Notes under the pieces: generated by a model
Database searches by the model: none
What the model was told of the DNA's origin: nothing
Seen by the model: only the letters and a program-made list of their open reading frames with translations
Shown: positions 15,903-26,985 of the stretch, one piece after another
Position numbering within the stretch: position 1 is the stretch's first letter
Layout of the letters: each line of letters starts with the position of its first letter
Translations under genes and position numbers: made by a program
Assembly (NCBI RefSeq): GCF_023101685.1
Contig: NZ_CP082165.1
Coordinates: 295,289 to 359,288, forward strand
Direction of reading: 5' to 3'
Source: Bradyrhizobium sp. 186
Lineage (GTDB): Bacteria > Pseudomonadota > Alphaproteobacteria > Rhizobiales > Xanthobacteraceae
Length of the DNA: 64,000 bases

Positions 15903-16169
15903 ATGCTTACTATCAACATCAACTGGGAGTACTTTCTCGCGGCCCTAGGGACGCTGATCGTGCTGGCGTACTACGCGAACGGACGATTCACGAAGCTGGA
16001 GACAAATGTTGAATGGCTCAAGAAGGCATTTGAGGCGCTCACGCAGAGCGGCCAGGCTGCGCGTAAACGAAAACCTCGCAATTCCTCCGTAAACCGATCG
16101 AAAGCTCGTCCACGCTCTCGTTCAGTGCACTCGGGAGACCACCCACAAAGTATTTCAGTGGTTAGTTAG
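15903..16169 (+). CDS. small membrane-anchored protein
   Basis: An 88-residue protein with one N-terminal transmembrane segment (YFLAALGTLIVLAYYA), a short amphipathic helix (FTKLETNVEWLKKAFEALTQ) and a strongly basic C-terminal tail (RKRKPRNSSVNRSKARPRSR). It probably spans the inner membrane once with the basic tail in the cytoplasm. The tail after about residue 60 looks unstructured and may result from a frameshift. No family recognised. Confidence 0.55.
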   Translation: MLTININWEYFLAALGTLIVLAYYANGRFTKLETNVEWLKKAFEALTQSGQAARKRKPRNSSVNRSKARPRSRSVHSGDHPQSISVVS

Positions 16170-16284
16170 CCGCAACACTGAGGCTCCGGCCGAGCAGATC
16201 GAGTTATCGGAAGCTTTTGCGACCATCACCTTCGCTCGCACGCAGGTTCGCATATGCGTGACGGCACCTGAGCGGCCAGGTGCG

Positions 16285-16500
16285 GGCGCATGGGTATGGA
16301 TTTCTAACTCCGAACATACAGAGCTCAGCAATAAAAAAGGCTCGGCAGCGATGCCGGGCCTTTCTGTATTGGCTATACGTAAATCTCGACGACGATAGCC
16401 GCGTGGAGGTGTGAGCTCTCAGGGGGCAAGCGGAGACTCGAGCGAAGCGGACTTTCGGGAGGATGTGACAATCCGGACTGGATCGTCAAGAAATATGCGG
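16285..16500 (+). pseudogene. relic of a second groEL 3' end with its downstream region
   Basis: ATGGGTATGGATTTCTAA at 16290-16306 encodes the GroEL C-terminus MGMDF-stop, as at 24000-24017. Thirty-two bp later comes a hairpin (16339-16360), then a block with CTCGACGACGATAGCCGC and GTGACAATCCGGACTGGA that also follows the intact groEL at the same spacing. The upstream sequence is not groEL. I read this as the scar of a duplicated or displaced groEL locus. Confidence 0.6.
16339..16367 (+). terminator. terminator of the groEL relic
   Basis: GGCTCGGCA-GCGA-TGCCGGGCC followed by TTTCTGT. It is nearly identical in structure to the hairpin after groEL at 24051. Confidence 0.75.
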
Positions 16501-16565
16501 TTTCTGCGCTGATGCAGGCAATGTTCTGACTCGGAGTCGCTTGGCGCGTGCACAAAGGACAACCC

Positions 16566-16808
16566 ATGGCCCGCGAAACAAGCTACTTCGTTCAGGCATT
16601 CAATGCCGGCCGGGGAGGAAGCCTCAACGCCGATGCTCCGATCGCCTGCAAGACGGAAACGGGCGCCCTCCGCACGGCCGAGAGGCTGGCTTTGAGCAAA
16701 TTGAGCGTCATTGCCTTCTCATCCACCGGCGACCCTGAAATGGGTGACTATGACGACGTGCCGACCGTTATTTTCCGGAAGGGCGAGCTGCCATCGGCCT
16801 TCGGCTGA
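16566..16808 (+). CDS. hypothetical protein
   Basis: An 80-residue soluble protein: MARETSYFVQAFNAGRGGSL, then KTETGALRTAERLALSKLSV, then GDYDDVPTVIFRKGELP. Its length and composition match small conserved orphan proteins common in rhizobia. The ATG is chosen because the shorter frame matches the likely domain start. No known function. Confidence 0.6.
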   Translation: MARETSYFVQAFNAGRGGSLNADAPIACKTETGALRTAERLALSKLSVIAFSSTGDPEMGDYDDVPTVIFRKGELPSAFG

Positions 16809-17100
16809 GGTTGATTGCTGGTGGCCATCCTGGCTTGAGGCACAGCTACCGATGGCCATGGCTGCTCAAGAATCCGGAATTAGGACGCTCCAGAACGCAC
16901 AACGCCGCCAGGCCGAATAATGTCTGGCAGCGTTGTTTCAGATCCGGACATTGCAATCCCCCGGTAGCTATCTGTCTGCACACACCGTGCCGAGGTTCAC
17001 GTTCGCGCCCATTGCGTTCGAATAGAAGCTGGAACCAATGTCACGCGCCTAACTTGGTAAAAGGTGACCCGATGCCGTCCCCCCAGGCATCGGATGAATG

Positions 17101-17137
17101 ACGGCCCCGGCTCTTCCCCCGTGCTGGGACCGTTTTT
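17101..17137 (+). terminator. probable terminator
   Basis: Imperfect hairpin (ACGG-CCC ... GGG-A-CCGT) ending in TTTTT. A second inverted repeat, CCGATGCC / GGCATCGG, lies just before it at 17069-17093. The rest of 16809-17188 holds no recognisable gene. Confidence 0.5.
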
Positions 17138-17188
17138 GGTCCTGACCAGCAATATCCCTTGGCTCCGTCAATCGATCTGAATGCGGAC

Positions 17189-17983
17189 TTACGCCGCCGG
17201 CGAGGTCAGGGAAGCGATCGGAACGTCGAATGCGTACACGAAGCCGGTCGGCTCATAGGTTAACCGCACGTCGCCCTTGAGCTGCTTGCCAAGGGTTTCG
17301 ATCAGTCGTGTCCCGAAGCTGCGCTTTTCGGGAGGGTGGACAAGGGGACCGTTCTTCTCGGCCCATGTAAGGTGCAAGCGCTCGGTCTGTGGGTCCAGCG
17401 CCCAGCTGATGTCAACGCGCCCCTCCGGGTCCGACAGGGCGCCAAACTTCGTGGTGTTCGTGCAAAGCTCGTTAAGCGTCATCGCGACGGCGATGACGGC
17501 ACCCGACGTCATTCGGATATTTGGTCCCGAAATCGAGAATTTGGGCACATCCGGATTGTCGAAGGCTTCGGTGGCGCCGCGGACGACGGTGCCAAGGTCC
17601 GCGCTGGTCCATCTTGCCTGCAGAAGGAGATCGTGCGCCCGTCCGAGCGCCAGCAGCCGGCCCTCAATGGCGCGCTGCGCGTGCTCAGTGCCCGGTAAGT
17701 TGCGCAGGCTCTGTGAGACAATAGCCCCGACGGTCGCGAGCGTATTCTTGATACGATGGTGCAGCTCTTCAAGGATCAGCTGTTGCAGCTTGTCGGACGC
17801 CTCGCGCTCCCTGGCCTTGATGCCGGCCTTGGTGAGCAGCCTGCGGCTATTGATCTCGGCCTGCGCGAGGAGAAGCCGCAGGCTGACATTCTCTGCCGCC
17901 AGAAAGTCCTGGTGTGGTACTGCGCCGCTCCCGGAGCGCTGGTCTGTACGGCAATCGTCTTCGGGCATCCTCAATTGTATCAC
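17189..17983 (-). CDS. HWE/HisKA_2-family sensor histidine kinase
   Basis: A 264-residue cytoplasmic kinase. An N-terminal coiled region (SLRLLLAQAEINSRRLLTKA) leads to the dimerisation helix with the phospho-acceptor H76 in LEELHHRIKNTLATVGAIVS. The ATP-binding domain follows (N box AMTLNELCTNTTKFGAL, later FGTRLIETLGKQLKGDVRL). The HRIKN and N-box forms mark the HWE/HisKA_2 group common in rhizobia. No input domain is visible, so it may be controlled by a partner. A receiver gene lies 84 bp upstream in the same direction, so they probably form one phosphorelay. Confidence 0.88.
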   Translation of the reverse strand: MIQLRMPEDDCRTDQRSGSGAVPHQDFLAAENVSLRLLLAQAEINSRRLLTKAGIKAREREASDKLQQLILEELHHRIKNTLATVGAIVSQSLRNLPGTEHAQRAIEGRLLALGRAHDLLLQARWTSADLGTVVRGATEAFDNPDVPKFSISGPNIRMTSGAVIAVAMTLNELCTNTTKFGALSDPEGRVDISWALDPQTERLHLTWAEKNGPLVHPPEKRSFGTRLIETLGKQLKGDVRLTYEPTGFVYAFDVPIASLTSPAA

Positions 17984-18067
17984 GACCAGCTGGTTGCCGC
18001 ACTGATCTTCGGCAGGCCCGGACGCAATCAGGCGATTTGGCGGCGTTCGACGTGAAAACTGCCGGCG

Positions 18068-18466
18068 TCAGGTGTGGCCGATCATGCTGTGCATCTCGGC
18101 TATCATTTGTCCGGCCTCAAGTGGCTTGGCGAAAAATCTGCTGCAGGCGGGAAGATCGGTGCGTGGTGGGTTCAATTGCCCCGAGACCACGATGATTTTG
18201 ATCGACGGCCAACGCTTATGCACGGTCTGCGCAAGTCCTAGGCCATCCATGCTGCCGGGCATCTGGATGTCGGTGCACATCAGCGCGATGTCGGACCTGG
18301 ATTCCAGGATTGCTATGGCTTCGTCGGCACCGACGGCTTCAACCGGCGTGTAGCCGGCATCTTCCACCATGTCGACCGCGCGCATGCGGAGCATCATCTC
18401 GTTCTCGACGATGAGAACGACGGCTGGAACGCATGAAAGATCGAGCACCATCGGATGGACGTCCAC
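18068..18466 (-). CDS. single-domain response regulator
   Basis: A 132-residue receiver domain with the phosphorylation site D66 (MCTDIQMPG), acidic pocket (VENE, residues 20-23), S95 (VVSGQ) and K114 (FFAKPLE). There is no output domain, so it acts through protein contacts or as a phosphate shuttle. It is placed immediately upstream of the HWE kinase gene. Confidence 0.88.
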   Translation of the reverse strand: MDVHPMVLDLSCVPAVVLIVENEMMLRMRAVDMVEDAGYTPVEAVGADEAIAILESRSDIALMCTDIQMPGSMDGLGLAQTVHKRWPSIKIIVVSGQLNPPRTDLPACSRFFAKPLEAGQMIAEMHSMIGHT

Positions 18467-18481
18467 GGGAACGGGTATCGC

Positions 18482-18847
18482 GTGGGGGTAAGCGGTCGAT
18501 CTGGGACAAGCATCTCAGCGCCCATATGATCCACGTCAACGCGCTCTTTTTCCGACTGCCCAAGCCAGCCATGATGCGTGAACGGTGGATCGGGAAGGAA
18601 GTAGCGCTGAACGGCCGTCATTGGGACGGCACGCCGCTCTTTCCGAAGAAATGCTCGTGCATTTCAGCGGCATTTCGCAGGATGATTGCCTTGTTCATCG
18701 CCTCCGTGCGCTGATTTCCCGACGGCATCACGCGACCCGGGCGGTCACCGCTCTGGCGTGCAGCTCCTTAGCCAACGATGGCCGGGTTCGTTCGGAGGGC
18801 GTACGAGCTGTTTGCCTGAGCCGATTGTGCCGGTCCGCCGAGGTGGA
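18482..18847. other. stretch with one very short possible ORF
   Basis: The only candidate is a 26-codon minus-strand frame at 18618-18698 (MNKAIILRNAAEMHEHFFGK) with GGAGG before its ATG. It may be a real micro-protein or the relic of a longer gene. Confidence 0.3.
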
Positions 18848-18955
18848 CTACCATTGAATGAGCATTGCGGCGGCGATCAGCAGCACAAAAAAGATCGGTA
18901 GCAATACCGGCGGTACGAACCGCTCGCGAACACTGAATTTGTAGACATTGGACAT
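18848..18955 (-). CDS. 35-residue single-pass membrane protein
   Basis: MSNVYKFSVRERFVPPVLLP followed by a hydrophobic helix IFFVLLIAAAMLI and ending QW. A second copy of the same design lies at 19393-19497 (KFNLHQWPVPPKLLP, a hydrophobic helix, then TIQW). Conservation of VPP-x-LLPI and IQW between copies supports both being protein-coding. The function is unknown; it is probably an inner-membrane micro-protein. Confidence 0.6.
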   Translation of the reverse strand: MSNVYKFSVRERFVPPVLLPIFFVLLIAAAMLIQW

Positions 18956-19113
18956 AGCGGCCGCCTTTTGGTCGCGGCGGGAGCGCAATGCTCTCAGTCA
19001 CCGATGACAGCCGGGGGAGTTTGGGTCATCATGGACGGCCATGTAGATGCGATTCGAGGGTTGGCTATTGTGGACTCCATTACCGCGTCATCATAAACTT
19101 AGGGAGAATCGAC

Positions 19114-19248
19114 ATGGCCAAAGGCGAGCAAAGGGGCAATCGCGAAGTCAAGAAGCCCAAGAAAGATAAGATCAAGACAATTGCCGCGGCTCCAAGCCAA
19201 AAGACGGCTGCATGGCAGCCAACAATCGGCTCAGGGAAGAAGAAATAG
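19114..19248 (+). CDS. 44-residue lysine-rich small protein
   Basis: MAKGEQRGNREVKKPKKDKI, then KTIAAAPSQKTAAWQPTIGS, ending GKKK, with GGGAGAATCGAC before the ATG. Very basic small proteins of this kind are frequent in Bradyrhizobium and look conserved, but have no assigned role. Confidence 0.65.
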   Translation: MAKGEQRGNREVKKPKKDKIKTIAAAPSQKTAAWQPTIGSGKKK

Positions 19249-19392
19249 CAATGTATCGTCGCCAGCCACTCGACCCGTGCGACTACCGAGGCCGTACCAA
19301 ACGAGCGCCCGCGTGGACTGCTCAATGTGCTTTTCGTGGTTGCTCTGACGCTCCGGCGAAATCTCTGCTGGCGTCGTATCAACCGAGGCGGG

Positions 19393-19497
19393 CTACCACT
19401 GAATGGTCACTGCGCCAGCAACGACCAGCCCCAATAAAATTGGCAACAATTTAGGAGGGACGGGCCATTGATGCAGATTGAATTTTGAGAATCGGGC
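19393..19497 (-). pseudogene. frameshifted paralogue of the 35-residue membrane protein
   Basis: The minus-strand frame reads KFNLHQWPVPPKLLPILLGL, then VVAGAVTIQW-stop, clearly related to 18848-18955. The only nearby ATG (MPDSQNS) is in another frame, so a 1-nt indel near the start has probably disabled it unless a rare start codon is used. No other gene is visible in 19249-19609. Confidence 0.5.
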
Positions 19498-19609
19498 ATG
19501 TGGCCGCCTGTTGTTGAGGCGGGTCTGCCTCCGGTATTTCAAAAATCGGCTTGGAGTTGCGGCGAGCAGGCAGCCGTTGCTGTTTTCGCCGTCGCATTCA
19601 TCTACTGAT

Positions 19610-19891
19610 TCAACATCCGCGACATATTCCCTTCAGGCGCGCGGTAACCTTGTCATTTTCGGCTTTCAACGACTCCACGGGATCGACAAACGTTGATCCG
19701 GCCGTATCTTGTGTTGCCGTGGATTGTCGCTTGTTCCCCTGAACCGGAGAAGCCTCTCGGTCAAAGCAAGCCAAGCGTTCCTTGTCCGAGCCGATCGAGC
19801 GACACATCTTGGTAGCCGCAAAAGCCGGTGTGGTAGCCAGAACGCTCAGGCCGACCAACAATATCGATGTGATTATCGATGTGATTCTCAT
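19610..19891 (-). CDS. small secreted protein
   Basis: A 93-residue protein with a Sec signal (ITSIILVGLSVLA-type core, cleavage after AFA before ATKMC). The mature part has CRSIGSDKERLACFDREA, a pattern seen in small periplasmic proteins with one disulfide, then a low-complexity linker and a charged helix. No known function. It precedes a decayed region. Confidence 0.65.
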   Translation of the reverse strand: MRITSIITSILLVGLSVLATTPAFAATKMCRSIGSDKERLACFDREASPVQGNKRQSTATQDTAGSTFVDPVESLKAENDKVTARLKGICRGC

Positions 19892-20227
19892 ATTTCCCTC
19901 TGTTGCTTCCGCACATTGCTGCGCAGAATGATACCGGCAGGTTTTCCCTCAAACTCGCAGGCGAAGATTTTCCGCGACGCGCATTCTTCGATCTGATTAC
20001 GCGACCGCAGGAATTGCTGTTCGCGCTGAGCTGGCGCTGTCCGCGAGACATGTTCGTCTCGTCCATCGCTGAGGCGCTGACGGCTCACGGCATCTCCTTG
20101 GCGCCGTCCATCATCGAAAACAGCACCACACTACGATTGAACTCATACCCCGAACTTACCGCGCGCGAGGGTCATTTGATCTGCCTTGCGAGGATTTTGA
20201 GAGGCAATAGCGCGCGCTCCACGATTG

Positions 20228-20407
20228 TCATCTCTTCTTGACCGGCGGTGGACTGATCTCGGCGATCCTGCGCAGGCAGTCGGCTTCGGAATCGTGCGGG
20301 CCCGACACGAAGGTTCCGCTGACCTTGGTGGAATACCAACCGGAAGCCACACCGACGCGAAGCGACTCTTCAGTCTTAATGTGACGGGGCGAGAGAGTTT
20401 GCATCAT
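20228..20407 (-). CDS. 59-residue hypothetical protein
   Basis: MMQTLSPRHIKTEESLRVGV, then ASGWYSTKVSGTFVSGPHDS, then EADCLRRIAEISPPPVKKR. The sequence is protein-like throughout and resembles short rhizobial orphan proteins with a GPHDSEADCLRRI segment. An in-frame ATG one codon later is also possible. The neighbouring stretches 19892-20227 and 20408-20924 contain only doubtful frames. Confidence 0.6.
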   Translation of the reverse strand: MMQTLSPRHIKTEESLRVGVASGWYSTKVSGTFVSGPHDSEADCLRRIAEISPPPVKKR

Positions 20408-20924
20408 CAGGTACTTCCGGTTGGTCGTTCGATTGCATCGAGCGCGCGGGATGAATCTTCAGTCGTGTGAGCCGGAACGTTCGTCTCGTTCAGCTCTCGC
20501 CGGCGAGCCTAGTTGGATCCGGCAGTATCGCCGTCACGAGGTCGCGGTCATGCGTATCGGTCGACGTGAGGTCGGCGGTATACAGATTCAAGACGTGACG
20601 CGCCTTGGCGTCGGGCCAGGAGGCGGCCGGCCGCAAGAAGCTGCATCTCGACAGCGGCTTGGCGGTCCCGCAGCAATTTTGCATTGCCTCGACATCGGCG
20701 GCCACGCGGCGGATATCGGTCGTCTTTCGCACCGTCAAGCCACGATGACTATCGAGATCGATCGGGACTTTTCCCGCCGCGAGCGCGTGGTCATATCGAT
20801 CGACCAGCGCCTCTACGCACGAGGAGAGTCACATTTTGAGCCATGTCAGACCGTGCGCGCTATGGCAGCAAATAGCTATCGGTTTCTCGCGGAATGCGCG
20901 CTTTTGTCCGACTAAGGCAGCTGT

Positions 20925-21606
20925 TGGCTGTGTTTGGCGGCTGCGTAGCCATCTATCGTTGCGCCGGCCGGTCCGATGCGTCTGGCCGCCGATGGCGTGG
21001 TGCGCGACAGCGGCCAGCCTGACCCGGTGTTTGCTTCCGCCTGCCAGTACACGATCGAAGACTTGCCCGCTGATAACGCTGGTCTACCTGCTCGGCAGCC
21101 GCTATTGCGAGACCGACCGGCTTTCAGAAACGGCGCGGAAGCTGTTCCGGGCGACGCCGCCGGCTGGACGCGGGTCCAAGCCATCTGCGAATTCGTCCAT
21201 TTTCACATCGCTTTCGGCTACGAGCACGCCCGCGCCACCATGACGGCTTGGGAGGTCTTCAACGAAGGCAAGGGCGTGCCGCGACTATGCGCACCTCGCC
21301 ATCACGTTCTGCCGCTGCATGACCATTCCGGCGCGTTACTGCACCGGGTACCTCAGCGACATCGGCACACCGCAGCCCTGGCGGCCGGCGATTTCGCCGG
21401 CTGGTTCGAGGCTTATATCGGCGGCCGCGGGCATACATTCGATCCGCGCAACAAACGTTCCGAGGATTGGCCGCGTCCTGATCGCGCAGGGGCGCGATGC
21501 CTCCGATGTTCCGATCATCCACGTTCGAACCAAACACACCGGGGTATGGACCGACGAGGTCCCGGTGATCGAAGCGAAAAGCGGGCTGACGAAAGCGTGT
21601 CGGTGA
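20925..21606 (+). pseudogene. transglutaminase-like protein, multiply frameshifted
   Basis: Pieces of one protein appear in successive plus-strand frames: VYLLGSRYCETDRLSETARK, then TRVQAICEFVHFHIAFGYEH and AWEVFNEGKGV, then HLAITFCRCMTIPARYCTGY, then GDFAGWFEAYIGGR-HTFDPR and PRIGRVLIAQGRDASDVPII. This matches the bacterial transglutaminase-like family, whose catalytic Cys follows GKGV; here the frame breaks just at that point. At least three indels are needed, so the gene is dead. Confidence 0.75.
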
Positions 21607-21852
21607 TGATTGCTTTAGTGTCCTATTGATGACAGACAATCTCCCCGATACCTCCAGCCCAATTAAATCACTTGCATGACTCTCAATTCGCCAAAAAAAG
21701 TTCAATGGCGCATAGCAATCAACCCGCTAGCTTGCTTACTTCGCCTGCGGGCAATCGCCCCAGGGCTTCCTCCTCAAGAACCCCAAGTTGAAATCTAACA
21801 TCCTGGGCCGAAGCCCTTGCGCCTCCGTGTCGCAGGCTTATGTGAAGAGCGG

Positions 21853-21879
21853 TTAGCACTCGCCCAATGTGACTGCCAA
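21853..21879 (+). promoter_or_regulatory. CIRCE-like operator before groESL
   Basis: TTAGCACTC, 9 bp spacer, GACTGCCAA. The left arm is a perfect CIRCE half (known consensus TTAGCACTC-N9-GAGTGCTAA) and the right arm has two mismatches. It lies 35 bp before the groES start, so HrcA repression of this operon is likely. Confidence 0.75.
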
Positions 21880-21913
21880 TCCAGAAATAATCACAAAAGC
21901 CGAGGAGGAACGC

Positions 21914-22231
21914 ATGAAATTCCGTCCGCTTCACGACCGCGTCGTGGTCAAGCGCATCGACGCAGAAGAGAAGACCGCTGGCGGCATCATCATTCCCGAC
22001 ACCGTCAAGGAAAAGCCCTCGCAGGGCGAAATCGTCGCTGTCGGCCCCGGTGGCCGCGACGAAGCCGGCAAGCTGATCCCGATCGACCTGAAGATCGGCG
22101 ACCGCGTGCTGTTCGGCAAGTGGTCCGGCACCGAGGTCAAGATCGACAATGAAGATCTGCTGATCATGAAGGAAAGCGACATCATGGGCGTTCTCACGGA
22201 TCTGCCCGCCGCCAAGAAGAAGGCCGCGTAA
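21914..22231 (+). CDS. groES: co-chaperonin GroES
   Basis: A 105-residue 10-kDa chaperonin: [40 protein letters not shown] with the mobile loop, then [20 protein letters not shown] and IMGVL. AGGAGGAACGC precedes the ATG. It caps the GroEL cylinder during ATP-driven folding in the cytosol. It lies in an operon with groEL 142 bp downstream and has a CIRCE-like site upstream. Bradyrhizobia usually have several groESL copies; this is one of them. Confidence 0.97.
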   Translation: MKFRPLHDRVVVKRIDAEEKTAGGIIIPDTVKEKPSQGEIVAVGPGGRDEAGKLIPIDLKIGDRVLFGKWSGTEVKIDNEDLLIMKESDIMGVLTDLPAAKKKAA

Positions 22232-22355
22232 GCGCCAGCCAGTTTTCCTTATCCTGGGGATTCGGCGCCGCCGGGTTCTCGAGGATAAGGCCCCGCAATT
22301 CGAATCTCATCCCTCAAGAGCCCGCTTATTCATGCGGCCGTTGGGGTGTGACTAG

Positions 22356-24017
<1,662 letters not shown>

Positions 24018-24050
24018 GTCCAACCGTTCAGCGCTCAAAAGAAAAAGAAA

Positions 24051-24077
24051 GGTCCGGCAGTGATGTCGGGCCATTCT
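24051..24077 (+). terminator. terminator of groESL
   Basis: GGTCCGGCA-GTGA-TGTCGGGCC, 9-bp stem with wobble pairs, then ATTCTGT. It is located 33 bp after the groEL stop. Confidence 0.7.
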
Positions 24078-24190
24078 GTCTCGACGACGATAGCCGCATT
24101 GAGGTGACCGCTTAGGGGCACGCGGACATTTGGACTACGCCGATTCTCAGGAATAGCGTGACAATCCGGACTGGACCATCAAGAAATGCG
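24078..24190. repeat. post-groEL block repeated at 16378-16500
   Basis: It shares CTCGACGACGATAGCCGC, a diverged middle, and GTGACAATCCGGACTGGA-C with the copy after the groEL relic. It has no coding frame. From 24191 to 24619 I see nothing recognisable. Confidence 0.55.
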
Positions 24191-24619
24191 CGGCGAGGGA
24201 TCCCGGCGAGCGAACTGCTACCCCTGGCGATGTGATAGTCGGGCTCGCTAACTCAACAAGCTACGGACCTTCATGGCGGCGTCATAGATCTCGATCTGAA
24301 GCATCGGATAAGCCGACTTCAGCTTTCGACATGATGCTTCGGCGGCTCAACAGTCTCAAACTCCGACTTGAAATGGCCATCGACGATCGTCGCGAACCCA
24401 TCGGTAGGAGGCCGATCGGCTCGTACCGCTTTCTTCGGCTCTGGTTCGTCAATTGAGAGAACGGGTGCTTTCATCATTATTCCTTTTCCGGTCGCCGCCG
24501 TTAGTCGCGCTCAAGGCTGGTCGGCAGCTGCCGTGAATGTTGCTTCACTTTTAAAGAGCGTGACGTAGAGACCGCTTAGAGGCGCAGCTCAAGTTGCTCC
24601 TCTCGCAGCAACTCACGGA

Positions 24620-24799
24620 TTATCCGATGAGCCATCGCCCTTTGTGAATATCGAATTTCACCAAGCCTTCGTCTCTCATTTTCAATAGAAGAGATTGGCA
24701 GACTTCCTCATTCACGACATTGGCACGTTTCATGACCTCGTACACTTTGAGCGGCTTCTCGCGGAGCGCGCTTAGGATATTCTCTCGATCATTCAGCAT
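24620..24799 (-). CDS. 59-residue winged-helix-like protein
   Basis: MLNDRENILSALREKPLKVY, then EVMKRANVVNEEVCQSLLLK, then MRDEGLVKFDIHKGRWLIG, with AGGAAG upstream of the ATG. The helix-helix-turn-helix followed by a short wing (GLVKFDIHKGRWL) is the pattern of compact winged-helix regulators. It is probably a small DNA-binding protein; the target is unknown. Confidence 0.65.
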   Translation of the reverse strand: MLNDRENILSALREKPLKVYEVMKRANVVNEEVCQSLLLKMRDEGLVKFDIHKGRWLIG

Positions 24800-24851
24800 G
24801 GCTACTTCCTACAAGCAAAGAAATGCAAATGTTTACTCTTGAATGAGCCGT

Positions 24852-25088
24852 TTAGATCATCACGAGTTTGATCTTGCCACCTTCAAAGCTTCCCGCCGCC
24901 AGAGCGTCGCGAGCCATCTTTTCGATGGTCGGCCAATTTGTGAGAAGGTACTTCTGCGCCTGAATTTTCGTTGGGAAATTGGTTTGCAGAATGCAGTCTT
25001 GCCGTGCGTTCCCATTCGCAATCTGAAAAGATGCCGTTTGAGGCCCCTCGTTGATCTCTTGTTCGGTTGCCTTGGGAAACTTTCGCAT
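24852..25088 (-). CDS. hypothetical protein
   Basis: A 78-residue soluble protein from the ATG at 25088: MRKFPKATEQEINEGPQTAS, FQIANGNARQDCILQTNFPT, then KYLLTNWPTIEKMARDALAA. An upstream in-frame ATG at 25139 is less likely. Compact alpha/beta composition; no recognised family. Confidence 0.6.
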   Translation of the reverse strand: MRKFPKATEQEINEGPQTASFQIANGNARQDCILQTNFPTKIQAQKYLLTNWPTIEKMARDALAAGSFEGGKIKLVMI

Positions 25089-25184
25089 GGACTGTTCCTT
25101 TATGAACTTTGACGCTGTCGCGAATGAAATCGGTCCCATCTCGGCTAAAATTGACCGGCGGATAGGTGGAGTGGCCCGGCAGAT

Positions 25185-25352
25185 TTAATCGATGTAGGCT
25201 ACCTCAGCCGCGTTCTTTTTGGCCTTCGGCGCAGGCTTCGCCCCGTGGTGCGCACTGGGTTTCGTGTTCCGGACCGCCTCGGTCAGCATCTGGCGTAGCT
25301 CAACCTTCGTCTTCGGTGGTTGTCGCGTGATAGACGCTTGCCAGTGGGCCAT
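25185..25352 (-). CDS. small basic hypothetical protein
   Basis: About 55 residues from the ATG at 25352 (MAHWQASITRQPPKTKVELR, QMLTEAVRNTKP, a Lys/Ala/Pro-rich tail). An in-frame start at 25484 would give 99 residues with a less convincing N-terminus. No known function. Confidence 0.45.
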   Translation of the reverse strand: MAHWQASITRQPPKTKVELRQMLTEAVRNTKPSAHHGAKPAPKAKKNAAEVAYID

Positions 25353-25534
25353 GCACACTATGTGGTGATGCTCAAGGGGAATTAAACCCCGCTGATGGGC
25401 GGAAAATCGCGGACGACAGCCATTTGAGAGGGGGCATTTGCGAGCATAGAGGATGTATCTATTCGTCTTGGATGCCGTTTTCATGCAATGAGGGGCTTAG
25501 AAATAATAATAGCAATTCGCCAGATTGGTGCGAA

Positions 25535-25753
25535 TCAGCTGACGGCGTGGCTAGTGCCAGCCGGGCCATCATCCCTCAGCGCTGCACGGTATAAATTCAA
25601 GAAGTTGCGTGCCCGAAACGCCGCTTCGTCGGGGTCTAAACTGATGCTGTAAATCTGTTCAAATAGCTGTGCAAATTCACGCACCGCTTGCTCCGGGAGC
25701 CCGTAGAGCGGCGCAATGGGCGAGGCGACTTCGCATGCGTGTTTCTTCCTCAT
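25535..25753 (-). CDS. hypothetical protein
   Basis: A 72-residue acidic helical protein (PEQAVREFAQLFEQIYSISL, DPDEAAFRARNFLNLYRAAL). The pattern resembles small orphan proteins in rhizobial genomes. No signal peptide or motif. Confidence 0.5.
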   Translation of the reverse strand: MRKKHACEVASPIAPLYGLPEQAVREFAQLFEQIYSISLDPDEAAFRARNFLNLYRAALRDDGPAGTSHAVS

Positions 25754-26364
25754 CCTGATATCATGTGCTTTTGTGCAGTCACGATGCTAGGCGCGGAAAA
25801 TGCTAAACCTGCGCAATCTTCCGTCCACCTGTTGCGGAGCCCACATAGCTCTGCGAGCGCCTTAGCTCACGAAGTCGGAAGCCGATGTTGTCTTCTCTCA
25901 TTAAGTTACGTGCTAGCTACTCGAAGGCCGTCCGCGGCAGCTTGCGCGATAGCAGGGCAGTGTCCTGCCCCTTGGCCCTATGTGTTCGCTGGGTCGCCAT
26001 GAATATGATTTGCTGGGATGGCCCATCTTCCTCGAGTTCTGCGCTGCAGGGGCACCTAGAGTATCGTGTCAAAGAGATTGACGACAAGGGAGAGTTGCTC
26101 GGCAACTATCAAGGTCGGCGTGACGAACAAGGCATTGGAAATGATTGCTTAGGCGCTGACAATTCAGGCTGACGCTCCGCCCGCATGTGGGCCACGCCAC
26201 GTTGTAACTTGTGCGAAATGTGTCGACCAAGCTGGCCCGGGCTATGGCGCACCCGCAACCAGTTTTTACGCTCGCCTAGTCGCTCGTTCGCCTGCCTCGA
26301 ATATCTCCCCGTCAAATTCGGGAGCATTCAAAGTCCTGTTTCACTATTCGGAATCCACAGCTAC
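25754..26364. other. gene-poor stretch
   Basis: Overlapping open frames on both strands but none convincing; no RNA or strong terminator seen. Confidence 0.4.
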
Positions 26365-26690
26365 CAGATCGATAGGCGGAAATCATCAGCCAGAAAATGC
26401 CCATGATTGCTCCGACGGCGGGAAAGCCAAAGGCAAACCTTATCCAGAACAGCGTGATATCGCGCTGGAAGCTGCTTCCCTCCGGCTGCTGCCGCGGCGG
26501 CAAGGTCGCGCATCTTCATCTGGATCCAGACCACCGGAAGCCAAAAGGCCCCTGTCACGAGGTACAGGGCAAGGCGCTCCGTAGTTCCCGTGCAAATCGC
26601 CGCAGCAACAGCCCGGATACCAGTTTGTCAGCCAAATGCAGCAACCGCGTGGAGCCCACTACGGCTTCTTCCAAGATCCGCCTCTTTGAT
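26365..26690 (-). pseudogene. DUF2269 membrane protein, frameshifted
   Basis: Two minus-strand frames together give LVTGAFWLPVVWIQMKMRDL, AAGGKQLPARYH, then in a second frame ITLFWIRFAFGFPAVGAIMG and IFWLMIS. This is the C-terminal half of the DUF2269 predicted membrane protein family. One indel near ARYH separates the frames, and the N-terminal half is not recognisable. Dead gene. Confidence 0.65.
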
Positions 26691-26859
26691 TGAGCGGCAT
26701 GCCGAGGTCGCCAACCTTTTGGGAAAGTCTGCTCTGGGGTTGCGGCTGCCGGAGGCTGGCCCGGCGTCGATCTGCTCTGTGGTTGACGATCCTGGAGCGA
26801 CGACCGTCTAAGGTTCCCTCAAAACAAACCGGGCCGGTCGCGCTCCGCCGTCGCTCCCG

Positions 26860-26985
26860 TGCGACGCCCAGCGCCCAACTCTGGCATCCGTTCGATCATG
26901 GCGCGCTCGGCATGGACGACCTTGGAATCCCTTCGACAGCTTTCTTCAGTTCGGCTTCCCGCTCGCGGCTCAGACGGCGCAGCGC
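26860..26985 (-). pseudogene. degenerate small coiled-coil gene, copy A
   Basis: On the minus strand, REAELKKAVEG continues in another frame as KVVHAERAMIERMPELGA. A related relic lies in the opposite direction at 27418-27545. Both look like decayed copies of one small helical orphan protein. Confidence 0.4.
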
